From NCBI GenBank assembly GCA_902774795.1, contig CACYKA010000013.1, positions 1 through 54,936 of the forward strand: DNA of 54,936 nt, read 5' to 3'. Of the stretch, positions 17,011-25,080 are shown in pieces; positions within the stretch are counted from its first letter, which is position 1, and each line of letters begins with the position of its first letter. The notes beneath the pieces were generated by a model, which was given only the letters and a program-made list of their open reading frames with translations, was not told the DNA's origin and searched no databases. The stretch comes from an uncultured Prevotellaceae bacterium (GTDB lineage: Bacteria; Bacteroidota; Bacteroidia; Bacteroidales; Bacteroidaceae). Position numbers and translations under genes: made by a program.

Positions 17011-18232
17011 TGAACGTTACACTACATGATGCCATCACTATGATGAAGAAGGTGAGGTATCCGACAGCCTCTTGAAGAGCACCTGCGAAAAGACCTGGTA
17101 TCATCATACTTAAAGCCATGAAGGCCGTACACAGAGCATAGTGTGACGTCTTGAATTCTCCCCGGCTGTAGTATATGAGGTAAAGCATATAAGCCGTAAA
17201 ACCGAATCCATAGCCAAACTGTTCGATGAAAACGCAGATATTTATGGTAAGCAGGTTGGTAGGAAGGGCATATGCCATGAAGACATAGACGATATCTGGA
17301 AGCGTTATAGCGCAAACCATTGGCCACAGCCATTTCTTAAGTCCGTCATTGCTGGCTACTATACCGCCCAGGATGCCTCCCAGTGTAAGGCCTATTACTC
17401 CGACAGTACCCTGAACAAATCCCAACTCCTGAGGAGAAAGCCCCAGACCTCCGTTGCCTTCAGAGTCTATGAGGAAGAGAGTGGATACCTTTACGAGCAG
17501 TCCCTCCGGCATGCGGTAGAGTAGCATGAAGAGAATGCCCACCAGAACCTGTTCTTTCTGGAAGAAGGTCTTTATTGTATGTTTGAAATCTGCAAGGATG
17601 GTGCTGGCAGTTACTCCTTCGCGAATACCATCTTCGGTAGGGCGGGGGAGTATGTATAAATGCCATAGCCAAATAGCTATGAACAGGCCGCAGCAGCCGT
17701 AGAAGAGCAGACTCCATGAATAGGCTATCTGGTCGCGGAAGATGATTTCAAGGGTTCCCGCTATCATTATCAAGACTCCTTGTCCAACTATCATGGCGAG
17801 ACGGTAGAAAGTGCTTCGTATGCCTACAAACCAGGACTGCTCATGGCCGTCAAGGGCCAACATGTAATATCCGTCGGCTGCTATGTCGTGAGTGGCACTT
17901 GAAAATGCCATAATCCAGAAAAATGCAAGGGTTCCCTGAAGCCAGAAATCGGTAGGAATAGTGAAAGCAACACCGCCGAAGGCTGCACCTATCAGAAGTT
18001 GCATGGCGTTTATCCACCAGCGTTTGGTCTTGATAAGGTCAATGAATGGACTCCAAAGGGGTTTTATTACCCATGGAAGGTAGAGCCATGACGTGTAATA
18101 GGTTATTTCTGTGTTAGATAGCCCTAACTGCTTGTAAAGCACAAGTGCTATTGTCATTACGGCAACGTAGGGTATTCCTTCTGCAAAATATAAAGAAGGT
18201 ACCCAACTCCATGGATTCTTGCTTAAATTCAT
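16940..18232 (-). CDS. AmpG-like MFS transporter
   Basis: A 430-aa multi-spanning inner-membrane protein of the major facilitator superfamily. The N-terminus (WSWVPSLYFAEGIPY, then SWLYLPWVIKPLWSPFIDL) fits the AmpG/PAT group, whose best-known member imports anhydromuropeptides for cell-wall recycling. Hydrophobic segments are distributed over the full length with a central cytosolic linker (about 205-225). It has its own promoter, divergent from rpsU. The last ~23 codons overlap the ComEC-like gene on the other strand. The substrate is inferred from family only; a neighbouring M15 peptidase is compatible with cell-wall recycling but is weak support. Confidence 0.82.
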   Translation of the reverse strand: MNLSKNPWSWVPSLYFAEGIPYVAVMTIALVLYKQLGLSNTEITYYTSWLYLPWVIKPLWSPFIDLIKTKRWWINAMQLLIGAAFGGVAFTIPTDFWLQGTLAFFWIMAFSSATHDIAADGYYMLALDGHEQSWFVGIRSTFYRLAMIVGQGVLIMIAGTLEIIFRDQIAYSWSLLFYGCCGLFIAIWLWHLYILPRPTEDGIREGVTASTILADFKHTIKTFFQKEQVLVGILFMLLYRMPEGLLVKVSTLFLIDSEGNGGLGLSPQELGFVQGTVGVIGLTLGGILGGIVASNDGLKKWLWPMVCAITLPDIVYVFMAYALPTNLLTINICVFIEQFGYGFGFTAYMLYLIYYSRGEFKTSHYALCTAFMALSMMIPGLFAGALQEAVGYLTFFIIVMASCSVTFIMASFLKIDPSFGRKEPQGDTQQ

Positions 18233-18278
18233 TATTTTTTATTAGGAAAATGTTATTTGTGATGTTCAAAATCTGGTG

Positions 18279-18310
18279 CAAAGGTACTGAAAAGATAGGG
18301 AATATACAAC
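18279..18310 (-). promoter_or_regulatory. Promoter of the AmpG-like gene
   Basis: On the minus strand TACCTTTG (18286-18279) is preceded by TTG at 18309-18307 with 20-bp spacing. It lies 15 bp from the divergent rpsU promoter. Confidence 0.7.
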
Positions 18311-18325
18311 TTTTTCGCTATTTTT

Positions 18326-18357
18326 TTTGGTCAGATGAAAAAAATATATTACCTTTG
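18326..18357 (+). promoter_or_regulatory. Promoter of rpsU
   Basis: TTTG (18326-18329) and TACCTTTG (18350-18357) are 20 bp apart, an exact match to the Bacteroidetes consensus. Confidence 0.8.
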
Positions 18358-18376
18358 CATCCGCTTTTTTCTCTGT

Positions 18377-18394
18377 CATGTGCGCACGCACGTG
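18377..18394 (+). promoter_or_regulatory. Hairpin in the rpsU leader
   Basis: CATGTGCG (18377-18384) pairs with CGCACGTG (18387-18394), including one G-U pair, forming a strong GC-rich hairpin in the ~90-nt leader. It may stabilise the message or serve as a feedback site. Confidence 0.5.
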
Positions 18395-18450
18395 CAGGAA
18401 GGCAGATATATTAATTCAAATTATTAACACATTAAAATTTTAAAAGACAG

Positions 18451-18645
18451 ATGATTATTGTACCTGTAAAGGAAGGCGAAAACATCGAAAGAGCCCTCAA
18501 GAAATTCAAGAGGAAGTTTGAGAAAACTGGTGTAATTAAGGAACTCCGTTCACGTCAGCAGTTCAACAAGCCTTCTGTATTGAAGAGACTCAAGATGGAG
18601 CATGCCATCTATGTACAGAAATTGCGTCAAGCAGAGGAGGCATAA
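18451..18645 (+). CDS. rpsU: 30S ribosomal protein S21
   Basis: S21 (64 aa, normal length) binds near the 3' end of 16S rRNA. In Bacteroidetes ribosomes it helps occlude the anti-Shine-Dalgarno sequence, which fits the weak Shine-Dalgarno use across this window. The protein is basic with the family start MIIVPVKEGENIERALKKFKRK. It has a dedicated promoter and a terminator overlapping its stop codon, so it is probably mostly monocistronic. Confidence 0.96.
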   Translation: MIIVPVKEGENIERALKKFKRKFEKTGVIKELRSRQQFNKPSVLKRLKMEHAIYVQKLRQAEEA

Positions 18646-18657
18646 CCCTCTTTTTTC
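18633..18657 (+). terminator. rpsU terminator overlapping the stop codon
   Basis: AGAGG (18633-18637) pairs with CCTCT (18647-18651), and a T-rich run TTTTTTCTT follows. The stem begins inside the last rpsU codons. Confidence 0.65.
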
Positions 18658-18675
18658 TTAAAGAAGGTTAATTCT

Positions 18676-18707
18676 TTTGGCAATCTGAATTTTATTGCGT
18701 AAATTCG
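18676..18707 (+). promoter_or_regulatory. Probable xerC promoter
   Basis: TTTG at 18676-18679 and TAAATTCG at 18700-18707 (one mismatch to TAnnTTTG) have 20-bp spacing. The predicted transcription start coincides with, or nearly coincides with, the ATG at 18712. Confidence 0.55.
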
Positions 18708-18711
18708 CAAC

Positions 18712-19620
18712 ATGATTGTTGAAGATTTCCTGAGATACATGCTGGCAGAGCGTGATGCGTCGCCCCGTACAGTAGATACTTATCGGGATGCGTTGAACGA
18801 TTTTCAGGCATTTCTCTCGAAGCTAGACAATCAGATGACACCAGAGGGCGCAGACAGCGATGTTATTCGTGACTGGATTGAAGACATGATGGAAAGGGGC
18901 TTGAAAGCCTCATATGCATGTAAACGATTATCTGCGGTAAAATCACTCTACCGCTACGCCCTGAGAAAAGGTATCGTGGAGCGAGATCCCGCTCACAAGG
19001 TCACAGGACCGAAAAAAGAAAAGGTGTTGCCCACTTTCCTCAGAGAGGAGGAGGCAAATGATCTTTTTGACAGGTTAGAATGGAACCTGGATGACATAAA
19101 AGATGTTCGTGCGCGTACATTATTATTATTGTTATATTCTACAGGTATCCGCAGTGCCGAGGTCGTGAGCCTCACTGATGATAATGTAAATCTTATCACA
19201 CGTGAGATAAAGGTGACGGGAAAGAGAAGAAAGCAGCGCATTGTTCCGTTGGGTGACGAGATGGTAGAGACCATCAAAAGCTACCAACAGCAGAGAGATG
19301 AAAAAACTCCTGCTACGGACAATAGCCGCTCTCTGTTCAGGGACGACAAAGGGAAGGCGATAACCTACAGTATGGTTTACCACATCGTAAGGAACTACCT
19401 CTCCCTTGTTACTACTCAGAAAAAACGCTCTCCACACGTGCTAAGGCACACATTCGCCACAGTGATGCTCAATCACGATGCAAAACTGGGTAGCGTGCAG
19501 AAGCTGCTGGGTCATGAAAGCCTCAATACGACACAGATATACACGCATGTCACTTTTGAGGAACTGAAGCGAAGTTACACAAGTGCCCATCCAAGAGAGG
19601 GCAAAAACTCAAAGTTATAA
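18712..19620 (+). CDS. xerC: Tyrosine recombinase, XerC/XerD type
   Basis: A 302-aa site-specific recombinase with the length and layout of Xer proteins, which resolve chromosome dimers at dif. An N-terminal SAM-like core-binding domain (about 1-90) precedes the catalytic domain with Arg147 (STGIRSAEV), Lys171 (TGKRRKQ), His242 and Arg245 (PHVLRHTFAT), His268 (LLGHES) and nucleophile Tyr277 (TQIYTHV). The complete residue set and the conserved housekeeping context (rpsU before, hpf after) argue for a chromosomal Xer rather than a mobile-element integrase. XerC versus XerD cannot be decided from this alone. Confidence 0.9.
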   Translation: MIVEDFLRYMLAERDASPRTVDTYRDALNDFQAFLSKLDNQMTPEGADSDVIRDWIEDMMERGLKASYACKRLSAVKSLYRYALRKGIVERDPAHKVTGPKKEKVLPTFLREEEANDLFDRLEWNLDDIKDVRARTLLLLLYSTGIRSAEVVSLTDDNVNLITREIKVTGKRRKQRIVPLGDEMVETIKSYQQQRDEKTPATDNSRSLFRDDKGKAITYSMVYHIVRNYLSLVTTQKKRSPHVLRHTFATVMLNHDAKLGSVQKLLGHESLNTTQIYTHVTFEELKRSYTSAHPREGKNSKL

Positions 19621-19634
19621 CCTAAAAAAACTAA

Positions 19635-19940
19635 ATGACTATGGAGATTAAAATTCAGGCTGTCCATTTCGACGCTACAGAGAAATTACAAGAGTTCACT
19701 ACAAAGAAAGTAGAAAAACTCTCAAGGTCTTACGAAGATATAAAGAAAGTAGAGGTGCAATTAAAGGTTGAGAAGCCACAGACTGCTATGAACAAAACAA
19801 CTAGCATCAGTGTGGCAATACCTGGCGGAACACAATATGTAGAGAAAACATGTGATACTTTTGAAGAAGGTATTGACTTGTGTGTCGATGCATTGAAGGT
19901 AAAATTGACCAAAATCAAAGAAAAATCAAGGAATCATTAA
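19635..19940 (+). CDS. hpf: Ribosome hibernation promoting factor (HPF/RaiA family, short form)
   Basis: HPF binds the 30S decoding region in stationary phase and stops translation, preserving ribosomes. The 101-aa protein matches the short form (N-terminal domain only), with IQAVHFDATEKLQEFTTKKV and a basic, alternating beta-alpha layout. It starts 14 bp after xerC and is likely co-transcribed with it. A second in-frame ATG lies six bases downstream (19641) and is an equally plausible start. Confidence 0.92.
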   Translation: MTMEIKIQAVHFDATEKLQEFTTKKVEKLSRSYEDIKKVEVQLKVEKPQTAMNKTTSISVAIPGGTQYVEKTCDTFEEGIDLCVDALKVKLTKIKEKSRNH

Positions 19941-19956
19941 ATTTCTTCTAGAAAAA

Positions 19957-20032
19957 TTTGGTGATTTGAAATTTTATACGTACCTTTGCACCCGCAAATT
20001 CCCACAGGATGTCCAGACATCGGAAATTCGGG
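19957..20032 (+). promoter_or_regulatory. Promoter and leader hairpin of the tRNA-tuf operon
   Basis: TTTG (19957-19960) and TACCTTTG (19981-19988) are 20 bp apart, an exact consensus match. The transcript would begin with a hairpin: GATGT-CCAG-ACATC at 20008-20021 inside an outer imperfect stem (19991-20002 with 20022-20032). The element ends 10 bp before the first tRNA. Confidence 0.75.
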
Positions 20033-20042
20033 ACAGGGACTC

Positions 20043-20116
20043 GCCTCTTTAGCTCAGTTGGCCAGAGCACGTGATTTGTAATCTCGGGGTCGTTGGTTCG
20101 AATCCGACAAGAGGCT
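20043..20116 (+). tRNA. tRNA-Thr (anticodon TGT)
   Basis: Acceptor arms GCCTCTT (20043-20049) and AAGAGGC (20109-20115) pair, with discriminator T. TGT is at 20077-20079, flanked by T and A in a 7-base loop. The T-loop GGTTCGAATCC is canonical. CCA is not encoded. The anticodon stem has one T-T mismatch. Confidence 0.95.
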
Positions 20117-20167
20117 CCCTCAAGAAGGAGATAATGGCACAGAGATGTGCGGGTGCATAAGTACAAA

Positions 20168-20250
20168 GGGTGGTTACCAGAGTGGCCAAATGGGGCAGAC
20201 TGTAAATCTGCTGTCTTTCGACTTCGGTGGTTCGAATCCATCACCACCCA
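20168..20250 (+). tRNA. tRNA-Tyr (anticodon GTA)
   Basis: Acceptor GGGTGGT (20168-20174) pairs with ACCACCC (20243-20249). GTA is at 20202-20204. A long variable arm is present, as expected for tRNA-Tyr. CCA is encoded at 20251-20253. Confidence 0.95.
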
Positions 20251-20253
20251 CCA

Positions 20254-20344
20254 AAGAAGTTTGCGGAAACGCTTGTTTTTGTGATTCCCATCAACAACGG
20301 TTTGAGATTTGCAAAAGAAGCAAACGTCCTCGCAAAATTTTTTC
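20254..20344 (+). other. Structured spacer between tRNA-Tyr and tRNA-Gly
   Basis: This 91-nt spacer is longer than needed and can form an extended imperfect hairpin. TTTGCG-N3-ACG (20260-20271) faces CGT-N3-CGCAAA (20325-20336), with further partial pairing inside and a T-rich end. It may be a processing or attenuation element. Confidence 0.4.
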
Positions 20345-20417
20345 GCGGAAATAGCTCAGTCGATAGAGCACTAGCCTTCCAAGCTGGGGGTCGCGGGTTT
20401 GAGCCCCGTTTTCCGCT
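20345..20417 (+). tRNA. tRNA-Gly (anticodon TCC)
   Basis: Acceptor GCGGAAA (20345-20351) pairs with TTTCCGC (20410-20416). TCC is at 20378-20380. CCA is encoded at 20418-20420. The D and T arms are canonical. Confidence 0.95.
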
Positions 20418-20456
20418 CCATAATAGAGAGCCCGAGAGGAGAGTGGAACAAATGAC

Positions 20457-20528
<72 letters not shown>

Positions 20529-20573
20529 CCACATTTTTTAAAAAGATAATATAAATTAACAAAGAAAGAAACA

Positions 20574-21761
20574 ATGGCAAAAGAGACTTTCCAGCGTGAC
20601 AAAATTCACGTAAACATTGGTACCATTGGTCACGTTGACCACGGTAAGACAACTCTCACCGCTGCTATTACAACTGTGCTTGCAAAGAAGGGCCTCTCTG
20701 AGGTTAAGTCTTTCGACCAGATTGATAATGCTCCTGAGGAGAAAGAGCGCGGTATTACAATTAACACTGCACACGTAGAGTATCAGACAGCAAAACGTCA
20801 CTATGCACACGTTGACTGTCCGGGACACGCCGACTATGTGAAGAACATGGTAACTGGTGCTGCTCAGATGGATGGAGCTATCATCGTGGTTGCTGCTACT
20901 GATGGTCCTATGCCTCAGACTCGTGAGCACGTGCTTCTCGCTCGTCAGGTGAACGTTCCACGTCTTGTTGTATTCCTCAACAAGTGTGATATGGTTGACG
21001 ATGAGGAGATGCTTGAGCTCGTTGAGATGGAAATGCGTGAGCTCCTTGATCAGTATGATTTCGATGGCGACAATACTCCTATCATCCGTGGTTCTGCTCT
21101 TGGCGCACTGAACGGTGTAGAGAAGTGGGAAGAGAAGATTATGGAGCTGATGGATGCCTGCGACACATGGATTCAGGATCCTCCACGTGACCTCGACAAG
21201 CCATTCTTGATGCCAGTTGAGGACGTGTTCTCAATCACTGGTCGTGGTACTGTTGCTACAGGCCGTATCGAGACAGGTCGTATCCACGTTGGTGACGAAG
21301 TTGAGCTCCTCGGCCTCGGTGAGGACAAGAAGTCAACAGTTACTGGTGTTGAGATGTTCCGTAAGATTCTTGACGAGGGTCAGGCTGGTGATAACGTTGG
21401 TCTGCTGCTCCGTGGTATCGATAAGAACGAAATCAAGCGTGGTATGGTGCTCTGTCACCCAGGACAGATTAAGCCTTTCAAGAGGTTCAAGGCTTCTATC
21501 TACGTTCTGAAGAAGGAAGAGGGTGGCCGTCATACTCCATTCGGAAACAAGTATCGTCCACAGTTCTATCTCCGCACAATGGACTGCACAGGTGAGATTA
21601 CTCTCCCAGCAGGTGTTGAGATGGTAATGCCTGGTGATAACGTAGAGATCACTGTAGAGCTCATCTACGCTGTGGCTCTGAATGCAGGTCTGCGTTTCGC
21701 TATCCGTGAGGGTGGTCGTACCGTAGGTTCTGGTCAGATTACAGAGGTTTACGAAGATTAA
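20574..21761 (+). CDS. tuf: Elongation factor Tu
   Basis: EF-Tu delivers aminoacyl-tRNA to the ribosome. Full length (395 aa), with G1 [10 protein letters not shown] (near 19-28), switch [14 protein letters not shown]3 DCPGHADY, G4 NKCDMVDD and G5-region GSALGALNG, followed by two beta-barrel domains ending in [16 protein letters not shown]. It is transcribed behind four tRNA genes, an arrangement known in several bacterial phyla that links tRNA and EF-Tu supply. The sequence is rich in preferred codons, as expected for a highly expressed gene. Confidence 0.99.
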   Translation: MAKETFQRDKIHVNIGTIGHVDHGKTTLTAAITTVLAKKGLSEVKSFDQIDNAPEEKERGITINTAHVEYQTAKRHYAHVDCPGHADYVKNMVTGAAQMDGAIIVVAATDGPMPQTREHVLLARQVNVPRLVVFLNKCDMVDDEEMLELVEMEMRELLDQYDFDGDNTPIIRGSALGALNGVEKWEEKIMELMDACDTWIQDPPRDLDKPFLMPVEDVFSITGRGTVATGRIETGRIHVGDEVELLGLGEDKKSTVTGVEMFRKILDEGQAGDNVGLLLRGIDKNEIKRGMVLCHPGQIKPFKRFKASIYVLKKEEGGRHTPFGNKYRPQFYLRTMDCTGEITLPAGVEMVMPGDNVEITVELIYAVALNAGLRFAIREGGRTVGSGQITEVYED

Positions 21762-21795
21762 TATCAGTCCGAAATCCAATTAGGACAAACCTATA

Positions 21796-21830
21796 AAAGT
21801 TCCTGTATGCTGCATGGCTGCAGGAACTTT
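21796..21830 (+). terminator. Stem-loop between tuf and tRNA-Trp
   Basis: AAAGTTCCTG (21796-21805) and CAGGAACTTT (21821-21830) are perfectly complementary, with a 15-nt loop. There is no T tract after it, and the tRNA starts 5 nt later. It may be a partial terminator or a processing signal rather than a full stop. Confidence 0.55.
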
Positions 21831-21834
21831 ATCT

Positions 21835-21905
21835 ACGGGAGTCTTTCAATGGTAGGAAAGCGGTCTCCAAAACCGTCAATGAGGGTTCGATTCCTTCCTC
21901 CCGTG
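21835..21905 (+). tRNA. tRNA-Trp (anticodon CCA)
   Basis: Acceptor ACGGGAG (21835-21841) pairs with CTCCCGT (21898-21904), with discriminator G. CCA is at 21867-21869. The 3' CCA end is not encoded. Its position before secE-nusG is typical. Confidence 0.95.
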
Positions 21906-21924
21906 CTAATAAATACAAATAGAC

Positions 21925-22113
21925 ATGAATAAGATAGTTAACTATTGTAAGGCTTGCTATGAAGAGTTAGCACACAAGACTACTTGGCCAACGAGACAGC
22001 AGTTGACACATTCGGCAATGGTAGTGTTGTCTGCTTCACTTGTTATTGCCTTGGTGGTTTTTGGCATGGACTCTGTATTCCGTTCTTTAATGAGTGCCAT
22101 TTATCCTAATTAA
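21925..22113 (+). CDS. secE: Preprotein translocase subunit SecE
   Basis: SecE is the essential small clamp of the SecYEG channel. The 62-aa protein has the family pattern: a short amphipathic N-terminal helix ending in ELAHKTTWPTRQQL and one membrane span (about 32-54). It sits between tRNA-Trp and nusG, the usual neighbourhood. Confidence 0.93.
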   Translation: MNKIVNYCKACYEELAHKTTWPTRQQLTHSAMVVLSASLVIALVVFGMDSVFRSLMSAIYPN

Positions 22114-22136
22114 TAAATTAATCAAGGGTATTAGTC

Positions 22137-22682
22137 ATGCAGGAAAAGGGTTTTAAATGGTATGCTGTGCGTGCCGTCAGCGGCAAGGAGGCTAAACTCA
22201 AGGAATATATTGAGAAGGAATGTTCTCATAACGAAGAGTTGGCAAAGCATGTTGCACAGGTTCTCCTGCCAATGGAAAAGCATGCAGTCCTGAAGAACGG
22301 CAAGCGTGTCATTAAGGAAAAGACTTCATTACCGGGTTATCTTTTTATAGAGGCAGAATTGGTGGGCGATACTGCGCACACTTTACGTTTTATGCCTAAC
22401 TGTATGGGATTCCTCGGTGGTTTGGATAGTCCTACGCCTGTACGTCAGTCGGATATTAACCGCATGATAGGTGCTGCAGAGGAAACTGCACTGACTGAGG
22501 AAATGGATATCCCTTATTTCCAGGGAGAAACGATAAAGGTCACAGACGGACCTTTCAGCGGTTTCGCTGGAACAATCGAGGCGATAAATGAGGAAAAACG
22601 CACATTGAAGGTTGTTGTGAAGATCTTTGGAAGGGATACTCCAATGGAACTGAACTTCATGCAAGTAGAGAAAGAAGGATAA
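22137..22682 (+). CDS. nusG: Transcription termination/antitermination factor NusG
   Basis: NusG binds RNA polymerase, affecting pausing, and couples transcription to translation through its C-terminal KOW domain. The 181-aa protein starts with KWYAVRAVSGKEAKL (NGN domain) and ends with a KOW motif, VTDGPFSGFAGTIEAINEEK (about 140-159). The length is normal. It starts 23 bp after secE. Confidence 0.96.
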   Translation: MQEKGFKWYAVRAVSGKEAKLKEYIEKECSHNEELAKHVAQVLLPMEKHAVLKNGKRVIKEKTSLPGYLFIEAELVGDTAHTLRFMPNCMGFLGGLDSPTPVRQSDINRMIGAAEETALTEEMDIPYFQGETIKVTDGPFSGFAGTIEAINEEKRTLKVVVKIFGRDTPMELNFMQVEKEG

Positions 22683-22762
22683 GAAGACTGAGGGTTTTTA
22701 AATATAATGCTTCCAAAAGACCCCTTTCTATATAAGTAAATAATTTAATTAATAACAACAAG

Positions 22763-23200
22763 ATGGCTAAAGAAGTTGCTGGACAACTTAAGTTACAGAT
22801 TAAGGGTGGCGCTGCCAATCCGTCTCCTCCAGTAGGACCTGCACTGGGTTCTAAGGGTATCAACATTATGGGCTTCTGTAAGGAGTTCAATGCACGTACT
22901 CAGGACAAGGCTGGCAAGGTACTCCCAGTTGTTATTACTTACTATGCAGACAAATCTTTCGACTTTGTCATCAAGACTTCTCCTGCTGCTGTACAGCTGA
23001 AGGAAGCTGCAAAGATTAAGTCTGGTTCTGCTTCTCCAAACCGTAAGAAGGTTGCCGAGATAACATGGGATCAGGTTAAGGCTATTGCTGAGGACAAGAT
23101 GAAGGATCTTAACTGCTTTACCATTGAGTCTGCTATGAAGCAGGTTGCTGGTACAGCACGCAGTTTGGGTATCACCATCAAGGGTGACTTCCCTGCTTAA
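22763..23200 (+). CDS. rplK: 50S ribosomal protein L11
   Basis: L11 forms the stalk base of the 50S subunit with L10-L7/L12. The 145-aa length is normal. The proline-rich N-terminus ([18 protein letters not shown]) is the thiopeptide and release-factor contact region, and the C-terminal rRNA-binding domain ends in [13 protein letters not shown]. An 80-bp gap separates it from nusG. Confidence 0.97.
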   Translation: MAKEVAGQLKLQIKGGAANPSPPVGPALGSKGINIMGFCKEFNARTQDKAGKVLPVVITYYADKSFDFVIKTSPAAVQLKEAAKIKSGSASPNRKKVAEITWDQVKAIAEDKMKDLNCFTIESAMKQVAGTARSLGITIKGDFPA

Positions 23201-23256
23201 TGCAAAGAAAGTGATAACAGTTGTGACTTCGTGTCCGCTGATTTATTTAACATTTC

Positions 23257-23287
23257 CGGGAGGCAAAACATTTGCCGTTAGAACCGA
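23257..23287 (+). promoter_or_regulatory. Hairpin upstream of rplA, possible L1 target
   Basis: GGCAAA (23262-23267) pairs with TTTGCC (23271-23276) around ACA, flanked by CCGGGA before and CCG after. L1 is known to repress its own operon by binding an mRNA mimic of its rRNA site. Whether this is that site is inferred only from position. Confidence 0.35.
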
Positions 23288-23302
23288 AAAAACTTCAAAA
23301 AA

Positions 23303-23995
23303 ATGAGTAAACTGACAAAAAATCAAAAAGCAGTTGCTGACAAGGTAGAACAGGGTAAGCTGTACACCATCAACGAGGCTGCCGCTCTTGTAAAGGAGAT
23401 TACCACAACGAAGTTCGACGCTTCTGTTGATGTTGACGTTCGTCTGGGTGTAGATCCTCGCAAGGCCAACCAAATGGTGCGTGGCGTTGTTTCCCTGCCA
23501 AACGGTACTGGTAAAGTTACACGTGTGCTCGCACTTGTGACAGCTGACCAGGAGGCTGCTGCTAAAGAGGCTGGTGCTGACTATGTTGGTCTTGATGAAT
23601 ACATCGAGAAGATCAAAGGTGGCTGGACAGACGTTGATGTCATCATCACTATGCCTTCATGCATGGGTAAGATTGGTCCTATCGGACGTATTCTCGGTCC
23701 ACGTGGACTGATGCCAAACCCTAAGAGCGGTACCGTAACAATGGACGTTGCGAAAGCTGTGAAGGAAGTTAAGTCTGGTAAGATTGATTTTAAGGTTGAC
23801 AAGACTGGTATTATTCACACTTCTATAGGTAAGGTATCTATGAGTGCTGAGGCTATTGCTGGTAATGCCAAGGAGTTCATCTCTACCGTTAACAAGCTCA
23901 AGCCTGCTGCTGCGAAGGGTACATACATCAAGAGTATCTTTATTTCAAGTACAATGAGTAAGGGTATCAAGATTGATCCTAAATCAGCTGAATAA
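23303..23995 (+). CDS. rplA: 50S ribosomal protein L1
   Basis: L1 builds the mobile L1 stalk at the E site and is usually the translational repressor of its operon. The 230-aa length is typical. Family motifs are [40 protein letters not shown] and the C-terminal [11 protein letters not shown]. About 100 bp separates it from rplK and contains a small hairpin. Confidence 0.97.
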   Translation: MSKLTKNQKAVADKVEQGKLYTINEAAALVKEITTTKFDASVDVDVRLGVDPRKANQMVRGVVSLPNGTGKVTRVLALVTADQEAAAKEAGADYVGLDEYIEKIKGGWTDVDVIITMPSCMGKIGPIGRILGPRGLMPNPKSGTVTMDVAKAVKEVKSGKIDFKVDKTGIIHTSIGKVSMSAEAIAGNAKEFISTVNKLKPAAAKGTYIKSIFISSTMSKGIKIDPKSAE

Positions 23996-24015
23996 CTCTA
24001 AAAGTTTTTACAACA

Positions 24016-24531
24016 ATGAAAAAGGAAGTAAAAGATACCATTATCTCACAGCTTGGCGAGCAGATTAAGGCCTATCCTCATTTCTACATTGTAGATGTGA
24101 CTGGTCTGAATGCTCAGCAGACAAGTGATTTCCGTCGTGAAGCCTTCAATCAGAAGATCAAGACCGTAGTGGTTAAGAATAAGCTTCTCATTAAGGCTTT
24201 CGATGCGGCTGAGACTGATTTCTCTGAACTCTATCCAACTCTGAAGGGCAATACTGCTCTTATGTTCTGTGAGACAGCAAATGTTCCTGCAAAACTCTTG
24301 AAGAAGTACAAGGATGTTAATCCTACTTTGAAGGCTGCTTATGCAGAAGAGAGTTTCTTTGTAGGTGCAGATAAGTTGGCTGAACTTGCAGCACTGAAGA
24401 GCAAGAACGAACTTATTGCAGACGTTATTGCACTGCTCCAGTCTCCGGCAAAGAATGTTGTTTCCGGTCTTCAGTCTGGTGCTGGTACTATCCATGGTCT
24501 GCTTAAGACCCTTGGAGAACGTCCAGAGTAA
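24016..24531 (+). CDS. rplJ: 50S ribosomal protein L10
   Basis: L10 anchors the L7/L12 dimers to the ribosome. The 171-aa protein begins MKKEVKDTIISQLGEQI, with the RNA-binding domain up to about 130 and a C-terminal helix (GTIHGLLKTLGERPE) for L7/L12 docking. Only 20 bp separate it from rplA, leaving no room for the long L10 leader seen in some other bacteria, so regulation probably differs. Confidence 0.96.
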   Translation: MKKEVKDTIISQLGEQIKAYPHFYIVDVTGLNAQQTSDFRREAFNQKIKTVVVKNKLLIKAFDAAETDFSELYPTLKGNTALMFCETANVPAKLLKKYKDVNPTLKAAYAEESFFVGADKLAELAALKSKNELIADVIALLQSPAKNVVSGLQSGAGTIHGLLKTLGERPE

Positions 24532-24579
24532 AAAATTATCAATTAACAAAAAAGAAAAACAATTTAAATTTTAATAATC

Positions 24580-24960
24580 ATGGCAGATATTAAAAAAATC
24601 GCTGAGGAACTCGTTAACCTCACCGTTAAAGAAGTAAATGAACTTGCACAGGTCCTGAAGGACGAGTATGGAATTGAGCCTGCTGCTGCAGCTGTTGCTG
24701 TTGCTGCTGGTCCAGCTGCTGGCGCTGCTGAGGCTGCTGCTGAGGAGAAGGATTCATTCGATGTAGTTCTCGCAGAAGTAGGTGCTAACAAGCTTGCAGT
24801 TGTTAAGGCTGTCAAGGAAGCTTGTGGTCTTGGTCTTAAGGACGCAAAGGATCTCGTTGACGGTGCTCCTGCTACCATCAAGGAGGGTATGCCAAAGGCT
24901 GAAGCTGAGAACCTGAAGAAGGCTATCGAAGAGGCTGGTGCTAAGATTGAGCTGAAGTAA
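24580..24960 (+). CDS. rplL: 50S ribosomal protein L7/L12
   Basis: The stalk protein that recruits translation factors. It has an N-terminal dimerisation domain, an alanine-rich hinge (from about 44, with [20 protein letters not shown]) and the conserved C-terminal domain with [16 protein letters not shown] and [15 protein letters not shown]. The 126-aa length is normal. It is followed by two stem-loops before rpoB. Confidence 0.97.
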   Translation: MADIKKIAEELVNLTVKEVNELAQVLKDEYGIEPAAAAVAVAAGPAAGAAEAAAEEKDSFDVVLAEVGANKLAVVKAVKEACGLGLKDAKDLVDGAPATIKEGMPKAEAENLKKAIEEAGAKIELK

Positions 24961-24976
24961 AATTCAACATCCTCAG

Positions 24977-25060
24977 ACTCACTCATCAATTAGAGTGAGT
25001 TTATAAAAAGAAATTTTTTAAAGGTTAGAATCTGTCAAGTAGATGGATTCTAATCTTTTC
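24977..25060 (+). terminator. Two stem-loops between rplL and rpoB (attenuator-like)
   Basis: The first has ACTCACTC (24977-24984) paired with GAGTGAGT (24993-25000). The second has an AAGGTTAGAATC arm (25021-25032) paired with GATTCTAATCTT (25046-25057, one G-U pair) and a short T-rich end. Partial termination here would lower RNA polymerase genes relative to ribosomal protein genes, as known in other bacteria. Confidence 0.65.
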
Positions 25061-25080
25061 ATATTTTATAGATAAAACAA

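Noticed and set aside
18145-18414. 89-codon open frame across the divergent promoters
   Set aside because: It spans the AmpG-like start and both promoters and contains no recognisable motif.
18712-19620. Integrase of a mobile element
   Set aside because: Length, full catalytic set and conserved housekeeping neighbours fit chromosomal XerC/XerD; no attachment-site duplication is seen at the tRNAs.
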